This document shows, piece by piece, positions 43,840 through 53,986 of a DNA stretch of 64,000 nt. Positions within the stretch are counted from its first letter, which is position 1, and each line of letters opens with the position of its first letter. The stretch is from NCBI GenBank assembly GCA_035493955.1, contig DATJHI010000041.1:124001-188000 (forward strand), written 5' to 3'. The notes under the pieces are model-generated. The model saw nothing but the letters and a program-made list of their open reading frames with translations, ran no database searches and was not told where the DNA came from. A program made the position numbers and the translations under genes. Source of the stretch: NCED01 sp035493955 (GTDB lineage Bacteria > Pseudomonadota > Alphaproteobacteria > Caulobacterales > Caulobacteraceae).

Positions 43840-45561
43840 ATGCGCCTGCCCCTCGTCGCCTCGCTCGCCTTCGGTCTCGTCCTCGCGGCGCCGTCGGCCC
43901 AGGCCCAGTTCGCGCCGGGGGCGTCCGCGCCGGCCGCCGGCAAGGCCTCCACCGCTCCCCACGCCATGGTCTCCGCCGCCAACCCCCTGGCCGTGCAGGC
44001 GGGGATCAAGGTGCTGAAGGCCGGCGGCGGCGCGGTGGATGCGGCGGTGGCGATCCAGGCCGTGCTGGGGCTGGTGGAGCCGCAGAGCTCGGGCCTCGGC
44101 GGGGGCGCCTTCATGCTCCACTACGACGCCGCCCACCGCAGGGTCACCGCCTACGACGGCCGCGAGGTCGCGCCGGCGGGGGCGACCCCGGACATGTTCC
44201 TGGGCCCCGACGGCAGGCCCCTGACCTTCGCCCAGGCGGTGGTCTCGGGCCGGGCCACCGGCGTGCCCGGCGCCGTCGCCATGCTGTATCTGGCCCAGAA
44301 GGAGCACGGACGACTGGCCTGGAAGGCCCTTTTCGGCGACGCCGCCGCCCTGGCCGACGCCGGCTTCGTGGTCAGCCCGCGCCTGGCCGGCTACCTGGGT
44401 CAGCGTTTCCCCCAGTCGGGCCAGCCCGACGTGGTCCGCTATTTCACCAAGCCGGACGGCGGGGTCTACCAGGCCGGCGACGTGCTGAGGAACCCCGCCT
44501 ACGCCGCCACCCTGCGCCGGCTCGCCGCGGAGGGGCCGGACGCGATCCTGAAGGGCTCCATCGCCGCCGACATCGTGGCGCGCACCCACGCCGAGCCCTT
44601 GCCGGGGACCATGACCCTGGCGGACCTGGCGGGCTACAAACCCAGGAAGACCGAGGCCCTCTGCCGGCCCTACCGCGCCTATAGGGTCTGCACGCCCCAG
44701 CTGCCCTCGGGCGGGGCGGCGCTGCTGGAGCTGCTGGGGATCCTGGAACGCACGGACATCGCCGGACGCGGGCCCAGGGACGCCCAGGGCTGGTACCTGT
44801 TCGCCGAGGCCAGCCGGCTGATGTACGCCGACCGCGACCAGTACCTGGGCGACCCGGCCTTCGTGCCGGCGCCCGTGAACGGCCTGCTCGACCCGGCCTA
44901 TCTGAAGGCCCGCGCCGCCCTGATCGGCGAGACGGCGCAGAAGTCGGTGGCGCCGGGCAAGCCCCCGGGCGCGGCGGCGATGGGACTCGACCGCACGGCC
45001 GAACCCGGCGGCACCTCCAACTTCACCGTCGTCGACGCCCACGGCGACGTGGTGGTGATGACCACCACGGTGGAGAGCATCTTCGGCACGGGGCGGATGG
45101 TCGACGGCTTCTTCGTCAACAACCAGCTGACCGACTTCTCCTTTTCCCCCCTCGGCCGGGACGGGCGCCCCGCCGCCAACGCCGTGGCCCCGGGCAAGCG
45201 GCCCCGGTCCAGCATGACCCCGACCCTGCTGCTGGACCGCCAGGGCCGGTTCCAGGCCTCCATCGGCTCTCCCGGCGGCAACTCGATCATCGACTATGTG
45301 GGCAAGACCATCGTGGCGATGACCGACTGGAAGCTGTCCATGCCCGCGGCCATCGCCCTGCCCAACCTGGTCGCCCGCGGCGACGTGGTGGCGACGGAGG
45401 AGGGCCTGGACCCCGCAATCGTCGCGGGGCTGCAGGCCAGGGGCATGACCCTCGCCCCCAACCGCGGGGAGAACTCAGGTCTGCATGGAGCGGTGAAGGT
45501 GAAGGACGGCTACCTCGGCGCCGCCGACCCGCGCCGCGAAGGGATCGCCGTCGGCTTCTGA
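43840..45561 (+). CDS. ggt: Gamma-glutamyltransferase
   Basis: 573 residues from ATG 43840 (GGAG 5 bases ahead). Signal peptide MRLPLVASLAFGLVLAAPSAQAQ. Ntn-hydrolase precursor: AAVQAGIKVLKAGGGAVDAAVAIQ at the large-subunit start, GLGGGAFML, the predicted autocleavage point in GGTSNFTVVD (the Thr becomes the new N-terminal nucleophile) and MTPTLLLDRQ plus SPGGNSIIDYV in the small subunit. It hydrolyses glutathione and other gamma-glutamyl compounds in the periplasm. The usual TTH is TSN here, a common variant. Confidence 0.93.
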   Translation: MRLPLVASLAFGLVLAAPSAQAQFAPGASAPAAGKASTAPHAMVSAANPLAVQAGIKVLKAGGGAVDAAVAIQAVLGLVEPQSSGLGGGAFMLHYDAAHRRVTAYDGREVAPAGATPDMFLGPDGRPLTFAQAVVSGRATGVPGAVAMLYLAQKEHGRLAWKALFGDAAALADAGFVVSPRLAGYLGQRFPQSGQPDVVRYFTKPDGGVYQAGDVLRNPAYAATLRRLAAEGPDAILKGSIAADIVARTHAEPLPGTMTLADLAGYKPRKTEALCRPYRAYRVCTPQLPSGGAALLELLGILERTDIAGRGPRDAQGWYLFAEASRLMYADRDQYLGDPAFVPAPVNGLLDPAYLKARAALIGETAQKSVAPGKPPGAAAMGLDRTAEPGGTSNFTVVDAHGDVVVMTTTVESIFGTGRMVDGFFVNNQLTDFSFSPLGRDGRPAANAVAPGKRPRSSMTPTLLLDRQGRFQASIGSPGGNSIIDYVGKTIVAMTDWKLSMPAAIALPNLVARGDVVATEEGLDPAIVAGLQARGMTLAPNRGENSGLHGAVKVKDGYLGAADPRREGIAVGF

Positions 45562-45587
45562 GCTGGGCCGGGAACAGGCCCCTCGCC

Positions 45588-47009
45588 TCACGCCGCCGGC
45601 AGCCGCAGTTCGAACACCGCCCCGTCCGCGTCGGACTTGGCCAGCTCCAGGTCCCCGCCGTTGGCGCGGGCGAGGTCGCGGGCGATGGCCAGGCCCAGGC
45701 CCGTGCCGCCCGCCCGGACCGAACCGGCGAAGGGCTGGAACAGGTGCGCGCGGGCGCGGTCGGGCACGCCCGGACCGTTGTCGGCGATGGTCACGGCCAC
45801 CAGGCCCCCATTCGCGCGCGCACCGGTCCGCACCCAGCCCTCGCCGGGTCCCTTGGCGCTGTCGCCCTCGACCGCCTCGCGGGCGTTGCGGAACAGATTG
45901 ACCAGGATCCGGTGCAACTGCTCGGGGTCGGCGAACACCGTCAGGCTTTCCGCCATGTCGAGCTGCAGGGCCACCCCTTCCGCGGTCAGCCCGGCGTCCT
46001 CGGCGGCGATCTCGGCGGCGGGGGCCAGGGCCACAGGGCGGGGTTGGGGCGGCTGCTCCTCGCTCTTGCCGAAGTCGAGCACGTCCTGGGCCAGGCGGAT
46101 CGCCCGGTTCAGCGCCCGCTCCAGGCGCGGCAGGGCCTTGACCACCCGCGGGTCGCCCGAATCGGTCAGGCGTTCGAAGGCCATCTGGGCGCTGGTCAGG
46201 ATGTTGCGCAGGTCGTGGTTGATCTTGGCCACCGCCTCGCCCAGCGAGGCCAGCCGGGCCCGCGACAGCAGGGCCGCACGCAGCTCGTCCTGCATCCTCG
46301 ACAGCTCGGCCTCCGCCCGGCCGATCTCGTCGTGGCGGCCCGACTGCTTCAGCCGTCCGGCCGGATCCTCGGGGCGCTCGCGGAACCGCTCCATCGATTC
46401 GGTGATCCGCCGCATCGGCCGGATCAGGAACACGCTGAGGGAGGCGTAGACCAGGGCCCCGGCGACGATGAAAACGAAGGCGGTCGCCGCGGCAAGGTTC
46501 AGCAGGTAGGCGATCATGTCCCGCCGAAGCTGGGCGGTGGGGGTGAGGATCTCGATGAAGTCGCCGCTGCGGAAGCGGGGCTTGGCCACCACCCGCAAGA
46601 CGAACTGGTCGCTGCCGTAGGCCAGGGTGCGGAATGGGGCGGCGATCCACGGCCCGGGGTTCCACCGGCGCAGGTCGACCAGCTCCGGGGTGCGGATCAG
46701 GCGCGGGGCGGACAGCACTAGGCGCCGGACCCCGTCGCTCTGCAGGGCCACCTGGATCACCCCGGCGCCGGTCAGCAGCTCCCCGGCCAGTTGGTCCGAC
46801 ACGATCCCCGCCGGGGCCGCGTCGACGGCCAGGGAGGCGAGTTCGGCGGCGCGGACCCGGTCGGTCAGCCAGCCCTCCTCGAAGGCGGCGAGCGAGGGGC
46901 CCAACACCAGAAGCTCGGCCAGCATGACGAACAGCGCCGTCAACAGCAGCAGGCGGGCCGACAGCCCTCCCGGCCAGGAAAGGCGGCGCGGCCAAGCGAT
47001 CAAGGCCAT
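45588..47009 (-). CDS. Sensor histidine kinase (HAMP, HisKA, HATPase)
   Basis: 473 residues. Two membrane helices (about 17-40 and 170-195) flank a periplasmic sensor of about 130 residues. Then a HAMP domain (RPMRRITESMERFR), the phospho-acceptor H-box SLGEAVAKINHDLRNIL, and a HATPase domain with N-box NLFRNAREAVEG, G1 DNGPGVPDRA and G2 GTGLGLAIARDLARANGG. No response regulator is adjacent, so it is an orphan. Convergent with ggt (26 bases between stops). Stimulus unknown. Confidence 0.9.
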   Translation of the reverse strand: MALIAWPRRLSWPGGLSARLLLLTALFVMLAELLVLGPSLAAFEEGWLTDRVRAAELASLAVDAAPAGIVSDQLAGELLTGAGVIQVALQSDGVRRLVLSAPRLIRTPELVDLRRWNPGPWIAAPFRTLAYGSDQFVLRVVAKPRFRSGDFIEILTPTAQLRRDMIAYLLNLAAATAFVFIVAGALVYASLSVFLIRPMRRITESMERFRERPEDPAGRLKQSGRHDEIGRAEAELSRMQDELRAALLSRARLASLGEAVAKINHDLRNILTSAQMAFERLTDSGDPRVVKALPRLERALNRAIRLAQDVLDFGKSEEQPPQPRPVALAPAAEIAAEDAGLTAEGVALQLDMAESLTVFADPEQLHRILVNLFRNAREAVEGDSAKGPGEGWVRTGARANGGLVAVTIADNGPGVPDRARAHLFQPFAGSVRAGGTGLGLAIARDLARANGGDLELAKSDADGAVFELRLPAA

Positions 47010-47127
47010 TCGCCCTCGTTTAGATGGCGCGCGCCCGGAGGCCGAGGCGTCGGGCAGGTCGAGGGCACTCTAGCCCACCCGCTCCCGCAGGGACACAGGG
47101 GTCAGACGCCGTTCCGCCCAAGCGGGA

Positions 47128-47158
47128 TGCGAAAAGGCGGACACCGGTTTTTCGCGCA
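47128..47158. repeat. Palindromic intergenic repeat
   Basis: TGCGAAAA (47128-47135) and TTTTTCGCGCA (47148-47158) form an interrupted inverted repeat around GGCGGACACCGG. This phrase resembles a common alphaproteobacterial intergenic palindrome. Lies between the histidine kinase start and the TVP38 stop. Confidence 0.5.
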
Positions 47159-47191
47159 AATCCGGCTCTGAACGCGCAGAATCGCCCGGCC

Positions 47192-47992
47192 TCACTGGGG
47201 CGCGTCGGTCAGGCTCGCCTGTCGGCGCATACGCCACGCGTGGAACAGCAGGGGGGCGAGCGACAGGAAGGCCAGGCCGAACAGGGGCAGATAGACCTGC
47301 GGGTCGAACAGCAGCGACAGGTCCGGGGTTTCGCCCCGGTCGAACACATGGCCGAGGCCCGCGCCGATGTTGGAATAGATGAAGGTCGAGGGCAGGATTC
47401 CGAGGGCGGTGGCGATCACATAGGTCCTCAGCCGGATGCGCACGAAGCCGGCGGCGATGTTGATCAGCCAGAACGGCACCGCCGGGATCAGCCTCAGCAC
47501 CAGCAGGTAGGAGAAGGCGTTGGTCCGCACGCCGACTTCGATCCGGGCGAGCATGCCGCCGCCCTGGGCGTAGCGCTTCAAGAGATCCCCCAGAGCCGAA
47601 CGGGCCACCAGGAACATCAGCGTCGCCCCCGTGCTCGCCCCCGCCACCGCCGCCAGGCTGCCCAGCAGGGGACCGAACAGGAAGCCCCCCGTCATGGTCA
47701 TGATCATGGCTCCGGGGATGGAGAAGGCCACCACGGCCACATAGACCAGCATATAGACCAGCACCCCCGCCACCGGATGGGCGTGGACCTGGGCCAGGAG
47801 CTGCAGGCGGCGGGCCTGGAGCATCTCCAGCGACAGATAGCGGTTCAATCCGGTGGCGAAGACCAGGACCAGGCCAAGGGCGACCACCGCCAGGGGCAGG
47901 ACCTTGGTCCAGCGCCTCGAACCCGGCGGCGCCGGCGCGCCCGCATCGCCGTCGGCGTCAAGGTCGGTCTCAGGAAGCTTGAAGGACTGCAT
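47192..47992 (-). CDS. TVP38/TMEM64 (DedA-related) membrane protein
   Basis: 266 residues from ATG 47992. About six membrane helices. The family core is present: SIPGAMIMTMTGGFLFGPLLGSLAAVAGASTGATLMFLVAR and RLIPAVPFWLINIAAG, with the helix-loop-helix re-entrant FSIPG and GGFLFG elements. The bacterial relatives are thought to move lipids between membrane leaflets or help polyprenyl-phosphate recycling. Monocistronic, 182 bases behind the histidine kinase start. A TTG three codons upstream is not favoured. Confidence 0.88.
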   Translation of the reverse strand: MQSFKLPETDLDADGDAGAPAPPGSRRWTKVLPLAVVALGLVLVFATGLNRYLSLEMLQARRLQLLAQVHAHPVAGVLVYMLVYVAVVAFSIPGAMIMTMTGGFLFGPLLGSLAAVAGASTGATLMFLVARSALGDLLKRYAQGGGMLARIEVGVRTNAFSYLLVLRLIPAVPFWLINIAAGFVRIRLRTYVIATALGILPSTFIYSNIGAGLGHVFDRGETPDLSLLFDPQVYLPLFGLAFLSLAPLLFHAWRMRRQASLTDAPQ

Positions 47993-48123
47993 CCGCCGCA
48001 AGAGAGCATGCTACGGGTCCGGATCAAAGCGTGACCGACAGGCGCCCGCAGCCCACGCCTCAGTTGACAGAACCGGCCTCTTACCCTATCGACCCCGGCT
48101 CAATTCGTTCGGGAGCTATTGCT

Positions 48124-48258
48124 GTGAAGCGGACCTTTCAACCCAGCCGACTGGTGCGTGCACGCCGTCACGGCTGGCGCTCGCGCATGGCCACCAAGAA
48201 CGGCCGCAAGGTGATCCAGCGCCGCCGCGCCCGCGGCCGCAAGCGCCTGACCGCCTAG
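48124..48258 (+). CDS. rpmH: 50S ribosomal protein L34
   Basis: 44 residues, GTG start 48124, with the whole family pattern: KRTFQPSRLVRARRHGWRSRM, NGRKVIQRRRARGRKRL. Basic peptide of the large subunit. GGGAGC lies 6 bases ahead of the start. First gene of the classic rpmH-rnpA-yidC-engB block. The open frame starts earlier at 48031, but the extra part is not L34. Confidence 0.97.
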   Translation: MKRTFQPSRLVRARRHGWRSRMATKNGRKVIQRRRARGRKRLTA

Positions 48259-48287
48259 TCTCTTAATTTCGCTCCTCCCGGCGGTGG

Positions 48288-48701
48288 ATGGATAGCCCCC
48301 ACCCCAAACTCGAAAAACTCCGCAAGCGCTGGCAGTTCCTCGCCCTGGCGCGTGGAAAGAGCGCGGCCCGCGGCGCGGTGGTGATCCAGGCCCTGCCCAG
48401 GACCGAGAATCCCGACCCCGGCCGGATCGGAGTCGGTTTCACCGCAACCAAGAAGATCGGCGGCTCGGTCCAGCGCAACCGGGCCAAGCGCCGGATGCGC
48501 GAAGCGGCCCGTGCGCTTTTGCCCCTGCACGGACAGGGCGGACATGACTATGTGTTGATCGCCCGGAACGGCGCGATCACACGCCCATGGGCTCGCCTGC
48601 TTGACGACGTCGAGAGCGCATTGATAAGCCTCGCCGCCGGGGGCGACGACCCCAGACCCGCGCGCAAGCCGCGGACATCCGCCCCACCCCGGCCGGCCTG
48701 A
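48288..48701 (+). CDS. rnpA: Ribonuclease P protein component
   Basis: 137 residues. The RNase P fold is shown by LRKRWQFLALARGKSA, RIGVGFTATKKIGGSVQRNRAKRRMREAAR (the RNR motif) and GGHDYVLIARNGAI. It binds the M1 RNA and helps 5' processing of tRNAs. The Arg/Pro-rich tail (about 118-137) is not conserved. 29 bases downstream of rpmH and 34 bases ahead of yidC. Confidence 0.95.
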   Translation: MDSPHPKLEKLRKRWQFLALARGKSAARGAVVIQALPRTENPDPGRIGVGFTATKKIGGSVQRNRAKRRMREAARALLPLHGQGGHDYVLIARNGAITRPWARLLDDVESALISLAAGGDDPRPARKPRTSAPPRPA

Positions 48702-48735
48702 CGCGAGGCCGCCCAGACCGGTTCAAAGTCCGTCC

Positions 48736-50532
48736 ATGGAACCAGACAACTCCCGCAACACGATGCTGTTCGTGGTCTGCGCCGTGGCGATCCTGATCGT
48801 CTATCAGATCTTCATCATGCGCCCGGCCCAGCAGCGCCAGGCCGAAGAGGCGCGCCAGCACGCCGCCATCGCCGCCGCCAATCCGATCGCCGCCGCCACG
48901 CCGGGGGCCTCGGTCTTCGTCAACCGCGACGAGGCCCTGGCGCAGAGCCCGCGCATCGGCATCGACACCCCCGACCTGAAGGGGTCGATCTCGCTGAAGG
49001 GCGGCCGGATCGACGACCTGTTCCTGAAGAACTACCCCCAGACCATCGGCAAGGACTCGCCTCCGGTGGAGCTGTTCCGCCCCGAAGGCGCCAAACAGGC
49101 CTATTTCGCCGACCTGGGCTGGACCGGCGGCGGCGCCGCCCCCACCCCCAACACGGTCTGGACCAAGGCCTCCGGCGACCGGCTCGGCCCCGGCAAGCCG
49201 ATCTTGCTGACCTGGGACAACGGCCAGGGCCTGACCTTCAACCGCGCCATCACGGTGGACGACCAGTACATGTTCACCGTCGTCGACACGGTGATCAACC
49301 ATGCGGCCGGGCCGGTGCAGATCGCCCCCTACGCTTCGGTGCAGCGGCAGGGCCTGCCCGGCGACCTTGCCAACAATCCGATCATCCACGAAGGCGCGGT
49401 CGGCCTGTTCGGCCAGCCGGGCGCCAACGGCCAGCTGAAACTGATCAAGTTCAAGGACTGGAAGAAGAAGGGCCAGGAGGCCGCGGCCTCCACCGGCGGC
49501 TGGTTCGGCGTCACCGACAAATACTGGCTGGCCGCAGTGATCCCCGACCAGAGCGAAGCGGTGCAGGGGACCTTCCGGGTCTCCACCGTCAACGGCGTCG
49601 ACGTCTACGAGGCCAATTTCGTCGCTCCCCCGCGCAGCCTCGCCCCGGGTCAGCAGACCGTCCAGACCACCCACGTCTTCGCCGGGGCCAAGAAGGTCTC
49701 GGTGCTGCAGGGCTATCAGGCGAGCCTGGGCGTCCCCCGCCTCGACGACTCCGTCGACTGGGGCAACTTCTGGTTCTTCACCCGGCCGATCTTCTGGTTG
49801 CTGTCCAAGTTCTACGGCTTCGTCGGCAACTTCGGCCTCTCCATCCTGCTGCTCACCATCACCGTCCGGACCCTGTTCTTCCCCCTGGCGAACAAGTCCT
49901 ACGAGTCGATGACGAAGATGAAGAAGCTCCAGCCGCAGATGGAGGAGATCAAGAAGAAGAACGAGAAGGACCCCGCCAAACAGCAGCAGGAGATCATGGA
50001 GCTGTACAAGCGGGAGAAGGTGAACCCGCTCGCCGGCTGCGCCCCGCTGTTGATCCAGATTCCGGTGTTCTATTCGCTGTACAAGGTGCTGTTCGTCACC
50101 ATCGAGATGCGGCACGCGCCTTTCATCGGCTGGCTGCGCGACCTGTCGGCGCCCGACCCCACCACCATCCTCAACCTGTTCGGCCTGATCCCGTGGAACC
50201 CGGCGACGACGCCGATGATCGGGTCGATCCTGGGAACCACCCTGCACGTCGGCGTGCTGCCGGTGCTCTACGGCTTCACCATGTGGCTGACCCAGGCGAT
50301 GAGCCCGCCGCCTTCGACCGATCCGACCCAGAAGCTGATCTTCCAGTTCTTCCCGATCATCTTCACCTTCACCCTGGCCCGCTCCCCGGCCGGCCTGCTG
50401 CTGTACTGGACGTTCTCCAACCTGTTCACCATCGTTCAGCAGTACGTGATCATGCGCCGGTTCAAGGTCGACAACCCGATCGACGGCATGATCGCACGCC
50501 TGAAGGGGCGGCCCGCCGCGGCCAACGGCTAG
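48736..50532 (+). CDS. yidC: Membrane protein insertase YidC/Oxa1
   Basis: 598 residues. N-terminal membrane helix (about 10-28), a long periplasmic beta-domain (about 45-345), then five helices of the Oxa1 core with WGNFWFFTRPIFWLL, FGLSILLLTITVRTLFFPLANKSY, a coiled cytoplasmic hairpin (MKKLQPQMEEIKKKNEKDP) and CAPLLIQIPVFYSLYKVLF. It inserts inner-membrane proteins, alone or with SecYEG. Its stop overlaps engB closely (1 base apart). Length is typical of Gram-negative YidC. Confidence 0.97.
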   Translation: MEPDNSRNTMLFVVCAVAILIVYQIFIMRPAQQRQAEEARQHAAIAAANPIAAATPGASVFVNRDEALAQSPRIGIDTPDLKGSISLKGGRIDDLFLKNYPQTIGKDSPPVELFRPEGAKQAYFADLGWTGGGAAPTPNTVWTKASGDRLGPGKPILLTWDNGQGLTFNRAITVDDQYMFTVVDTVINHAAGPVQIAPYASVQRQGLPGDLANNPIIHEGAVGLFGQPGANGQLKLIKFKDWKKKGQEAAASTGGWFGVTDKYWLAAVIPDQSEAVQGTFRVSTVNGVDVYEANFVAPPRSLAPGQQTVQTTHVFAGAKKVSVLQGYQASLGVPRLDDSVDWGNFWFFTRPIFWLLSKFYGFVGNFGLSILLLTITVRTLFFPLANKSYESMTKMKKLQPQMEEIKKKNEKDPAKQQQEIMELYKREKVNPLAGCAPLLIQIPVFYSLYKVLFVTIEMRHAPFIGWLRDLSAPDPTTILNLFGLIPWNPATTPMIGSILGTTLHVGVLPVLYGFTMWLTQAMSPPPSTDPTQKLIFQFFPIIFTFTLARSPAGLLLYWTFSNLFTIVQQYVIMRRFKVDNPIDGMIARLKGRPAAANG

Positions 50533-50533
50533 G

Positions 50534-51175
50534 ATGGACCCGGTCTTCACCCCCGAGGCCGTCGAGGAGGCCCGGGTGCTGTTCGCCCGGCCGACCGAGT
50601 TCCTGCTCGGCGCGGCGGCGGTGGAGCAACTGCCCGCCCCCGACCTGCCGGAGGTCTGCTTCGCCGGGCGCTCCAACGTCGGCAAGTCGAGCCTGATCAA
50701 CGCCCTGGTCGGCCAGAAGAAGCTGGCCCGCGCGTCCAACGAGCCGGGCCGGACGCGGGAGCTGAACCTGTTCCTGCTGGACGAGCGGATGCGGCTGGTC
50801 GACCTGCCCGGCTACGGCTGGGCCCAGGCCGGCAAGAAGGTGACGGCCAAGTTCCAGAACCTCGGCCGGGCCTATCTGCGCGGCCGTCCGAACCTGAAGC
50901 GGGTCTATCTGCTGATCGATTCCCGCCACGGGCTGAAGAGCGTCGACAACGAGGCCCTGGACGCCCTGGACCTGGCGGCGGTGTCCTACCAGATCGTGCT
51001 GACCAAGGCCGACAAGCTACGCTCCGACGCCGCGGTGGAGGCTGTCCGGGTCGCCACGGTCAAGGCGGTGGCCAAGCGTCCGGCCGCCTTCCCCCGCATC
51101 GCCGTGACCTCGGCGGAGACCGGATACGGCATCCCGGAGCTGCGGGCCGAGATCGCCCAGGCGGCGTTTCAGTAA
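50534..51175 (+). CDS. engB: Ribosome biogenesis GTPase EngB/YsxC
   Basis: 213 residues. G1 FAGRSNVGKSSLINAL, switch I T in GRTRELN, G3 DLPGYGWAQAG, G4 LTKADKL and G5 TSAETGYGI are all visible, giving an intact TRAFAC-class GTPase. It is needed for 50S subunit maturation and cell division. Directly follows yidC (1 base between) and belongs to the same operon. Its end overlaps a minus-strand 34-codon ORF. Confidence 0.96.
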   Translation: MDPVFTPEAVEEARVLFARPTEFLLGAAAVEQLPAPDLPEVCFAGRSNVGKSSLINALVGQKKLARASNEPGRTRELNLFLLDERMRLVDLPGYGWAQAGKKVTAKFQNLGRAYLRGRPNLKRVYLLIDSRHGLKSVDNEALDALDLAAVSYQIVLTKADKLRSDAAVEAVRVATVKAVAKRPAAFPRIAVTSAETGYGIPELRAEIAQAAFQ

Positions 51176-51273
51176 ACGCACCAGGTCAGCACGCCGAGCA
51201 TGCCGATCACCGCGCCCCACAGGAACAGGCGCGGGGCGATCCGGTCGAAGTCGTTCGCGCTGATCCGTCTCAT
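51169..51273 (-). CDS. Putative 34-residue membrane peptide
   Basis: MRRISANDFDRIAPRLFLWG then one helix of about 20 residues (LFLWGAVIGMLGVLTWCVY) ending the peptide. Its ATG overlaps the stop of the upstream zinc-finger-like gene by ATGA, which argues for real translational coupling. Too short for the usual 60-residue cutoff. It overlaps the engB stop on the opposite strand. Confidence 0.45.
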   Translation of the reverse strand: MRRISANDFDRIAPRLFLWGAVIGMLGVLTWCVY

Positions 51274-51455
51274 CCGCCGCCGATCCCTTCCATCACCCGC
51301 CCCGACCCGCCGCAGGTCGGGCACGTCTCCTCCGCCAGCCGGCCGGACCCGTTGCAGGTGCGGCAGACGTCCTCCCCCGCCCCGGGCGTGCCGGGCGCGG
51401 CCTCGTCGCCGGGATTGAGGGGCGGATCGTCGGGCATGGCGAATTCATAACCCAT
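51270..51455 (-). CDS. Small DnaJ-type zinc-finger protein
   Basis: 61 residues (ATG 51455; ATG 51437 is a shorter choice). Two CxxCxGxG repeats as in the DnaJ cysteine-rich domain: CRTCNGSGRL and CPTCGGSGRV, four cysteines spaced to bind one zinc, after an acidic Pro/Gly-rich N-terminus. Such stand-alone zinc-finger proteins are known from Caulobacterales with no assigned role. Divergent from argB (35 bases between starts), overlapped by the 34-residue ORF. Confidence 0.7.
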   Translation of the reverse strand: MGYEFAMPDDPPLNPGDEAAPGTPGAGEDVCRTCNGSGRLAEETCPTCGGSGRVMEGIGGG

Positions 51456-51490
51456 GGCCCCCGCTTCCGGTTTCCGCTAATGGGCCGCGC

Positions 51491-52417
51491 ATGGACAAGG
51501 AACGCGAACTCCCCGACGCGGAAGCCGGCTGGGCCACCGCCCACACCCTGGCCGAAGCCCTGCCCTATATCCAGATCTACGACCGCGAGACGGTGGTGAT
51601 CAAATACGGCGGCCACGCCATGGGCGAGGAGGCCGTGGCGCAGAAATTCGCCGCCGACGCGGTGCTGCTGAAACTGATCGGGGTGCACCCGGTGGTGGTC
51701 CACGGCGGCGGCCCGCAGATCAGCCGCATGCTGGAGAAGGCCGGGGTCAAGTCGACCTTCATCGACGGCCTGAGGGTCACCGACGCGGCCACCATGGAAG
51801 TGGCCGAGATGGTCCTGTCCGGCCAGATCAACAAGGAGATCGTCCACTGGATCAACCGCGCCGGGGCCGAGGCCGACGTGCGCGGGGTGGGCCTCTCCGG
51901 CAAGGACGCCCGGCTGATCACGGTCGAGCAGGTCCGCCGCCAGCGCAAGAACCCACGCACCGGCGAGCTGGAGTGGATCGACTTCGGCTTCGTCGGCGAG
52001 CCCCGCAAGGTCGACCCGAAGATCATCGAGGACCTGATCGGCTCCCCCGACGACTACATCCCGGTGGTGGCGCCGATCGGGGTGTCGGAGGCGGGCGAGA
52101 CCTACAACATCAACGCCGACACCGTCGCCGGCGCCCTGGCCGGGGCGCTGAGCGCCAAGCGCATGCTGCTGCTCACCGACGTGCAGGGGGTGCTGGACGC
52201 CGACGGCGCGCTGATCCGCCAGATGACCGTGGCCGAGGCGCGCAAGGCCATCGCCGACGGGGTGGCCAAGGGCGGCATGATCCCCAAGCTGGAGACCGCC
52301 ATCGAGGCGGTCGAGGCCGGGGTCGAGGCGGTGGTGATCATGGACGGCCGTCGTCCCCACGCCATGCTGGTCGAGCTGTTCACCGAGCATGGGGCGGGAA
52401 CGCTGATCAGCCCGTGA
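51491..52417 (+). CDS. argB: Acetylglutamate kinase
   Basis: 308 residues. Amino-acid-kinase fold: VIKYGGHAMG (ATP phosphate site), VVVHGGGPQISRML (acetylglutamate site), VGLSGKDARLI, the AP-binding NINADTVAGALAGAL, and KGGMIPKLE. It phosphorylates N-acetylglutamate in arginine synthesis. The length (308) and the N-terminal extension suggest an arginine-regulated hexameric enzyme. Its stop overlaps the GTG start of the HAD gene, so the two are coupled. Confidence 0.96.
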   Translation: MDKERELPDAEAGWATAHTLAEALPYIQIYDRETVVIKYGGHAMGEEAVAQKFAADAVLLKLIGVHPVVVHGGGPQISRMLEKAGVKSTFIDGLRVTDAATMEVAEMVLSGQINKEIVHWINRAGAEADVRGVGLSGKDARLITVEQVRRQRKNPRTGELEWIDFGFVGEPRKVDPKIIEDLIGSPDDYIPVVAPIGVSEAGETYNINADTVAGALAGALSAKRMLLLTDVQGVLDADGALIRQMTVAEARKAIADGVAKGGMIPKLETAIEAVEAGVEAVVIMDGRRPHAMLVELFTEHGAGTLISP

Positions 52418-53090
52418 GGGCGGCGCCGGACCTGGCCCACGTCGACACCTGGCTGTTCGACCTGGACGACACCCTCTATCCGCCCGAGTGCGAGCTGATG
52501 GCCCTGGTGGACCGGCGGATGACCGCCTTCGTCCAGCGCCAGACCGGCCTGCCCTTCGACGAGGCCCGGGCTCTGCAGAAGCGCTACTTCCACGAACACG
52601 GCACCACCCTGGCCGGGCTGATGGCCTTCCACGGGGTCGAGCCGGCGGCCTTCATCGCCGAGGTGCAGGCGGTGTCGATGGACAACGTCCGGGCCGACCC
52701 CCGCCTGCGCGCCGCCCTGCAGCGCCTGCCCGGCCGGCGGCTGGTGTTCACCAACGCCGGCGGCGCCTATGCGGAGAAGGTGCTGGAGCGCCTGGGCGTC
52801 GCCGACCAGTTCGAGGACGTCTTCCACATCGAGGCGGCCGACTACATCCCCAAGCCCCAGGTGCGGACCTTCGAGCGGATGATGGCCCGCCACGGGGTCG
52901 CCGCCCGGACCAGCGCCTTCTTCGAGGACACCGAGCGCAACCTCGCCCCGGCCGCGGACCTGGGCATGACCACGGTGCTGGTCGGGCCTCACGCCTTGAC
53001 CTCGACCGCCCCTTTCGTCCACCACCGCGCCGAAGCCCTGGCCCCGTTCCTCGAGGCCGCCCAGATCGCCGACAAGACCCAGGACCCACG

Positions 53091-53094
<4 letters not shown>
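52414..53094 (+). CDS. HAD-family hydrolase, pyrimidine 5'-nucleotidase (SDT1-like)
   Basis: 226 residues from GTG 52414, overlapping the argB stop. Motif I WLFDLDDTLYPPEC with the nucleophile Asp, motif II LVFTNAGGAYAEKVL, motif III lysine in KPQVRTFERMM and motif IV SAFFEDTERNL fit the SDT1/POR-type 5'-nucleotidase subfamily of HAD (LDDTLYP is its signature). It dephosphorylates nucleotides or overflow metabolites. Overlaps dapD by 4 bases (ATGA). Confidence 0.87.
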
Positions 53095-53915
<821 letters not shown>

Positions 53916-53986
53916 GCCCGCGCCTTACGCCGGCGCGGTCGCCCTCCCTATCTAGGGTGACCGTCGGCCCGTGAAGGGAGACCCGC

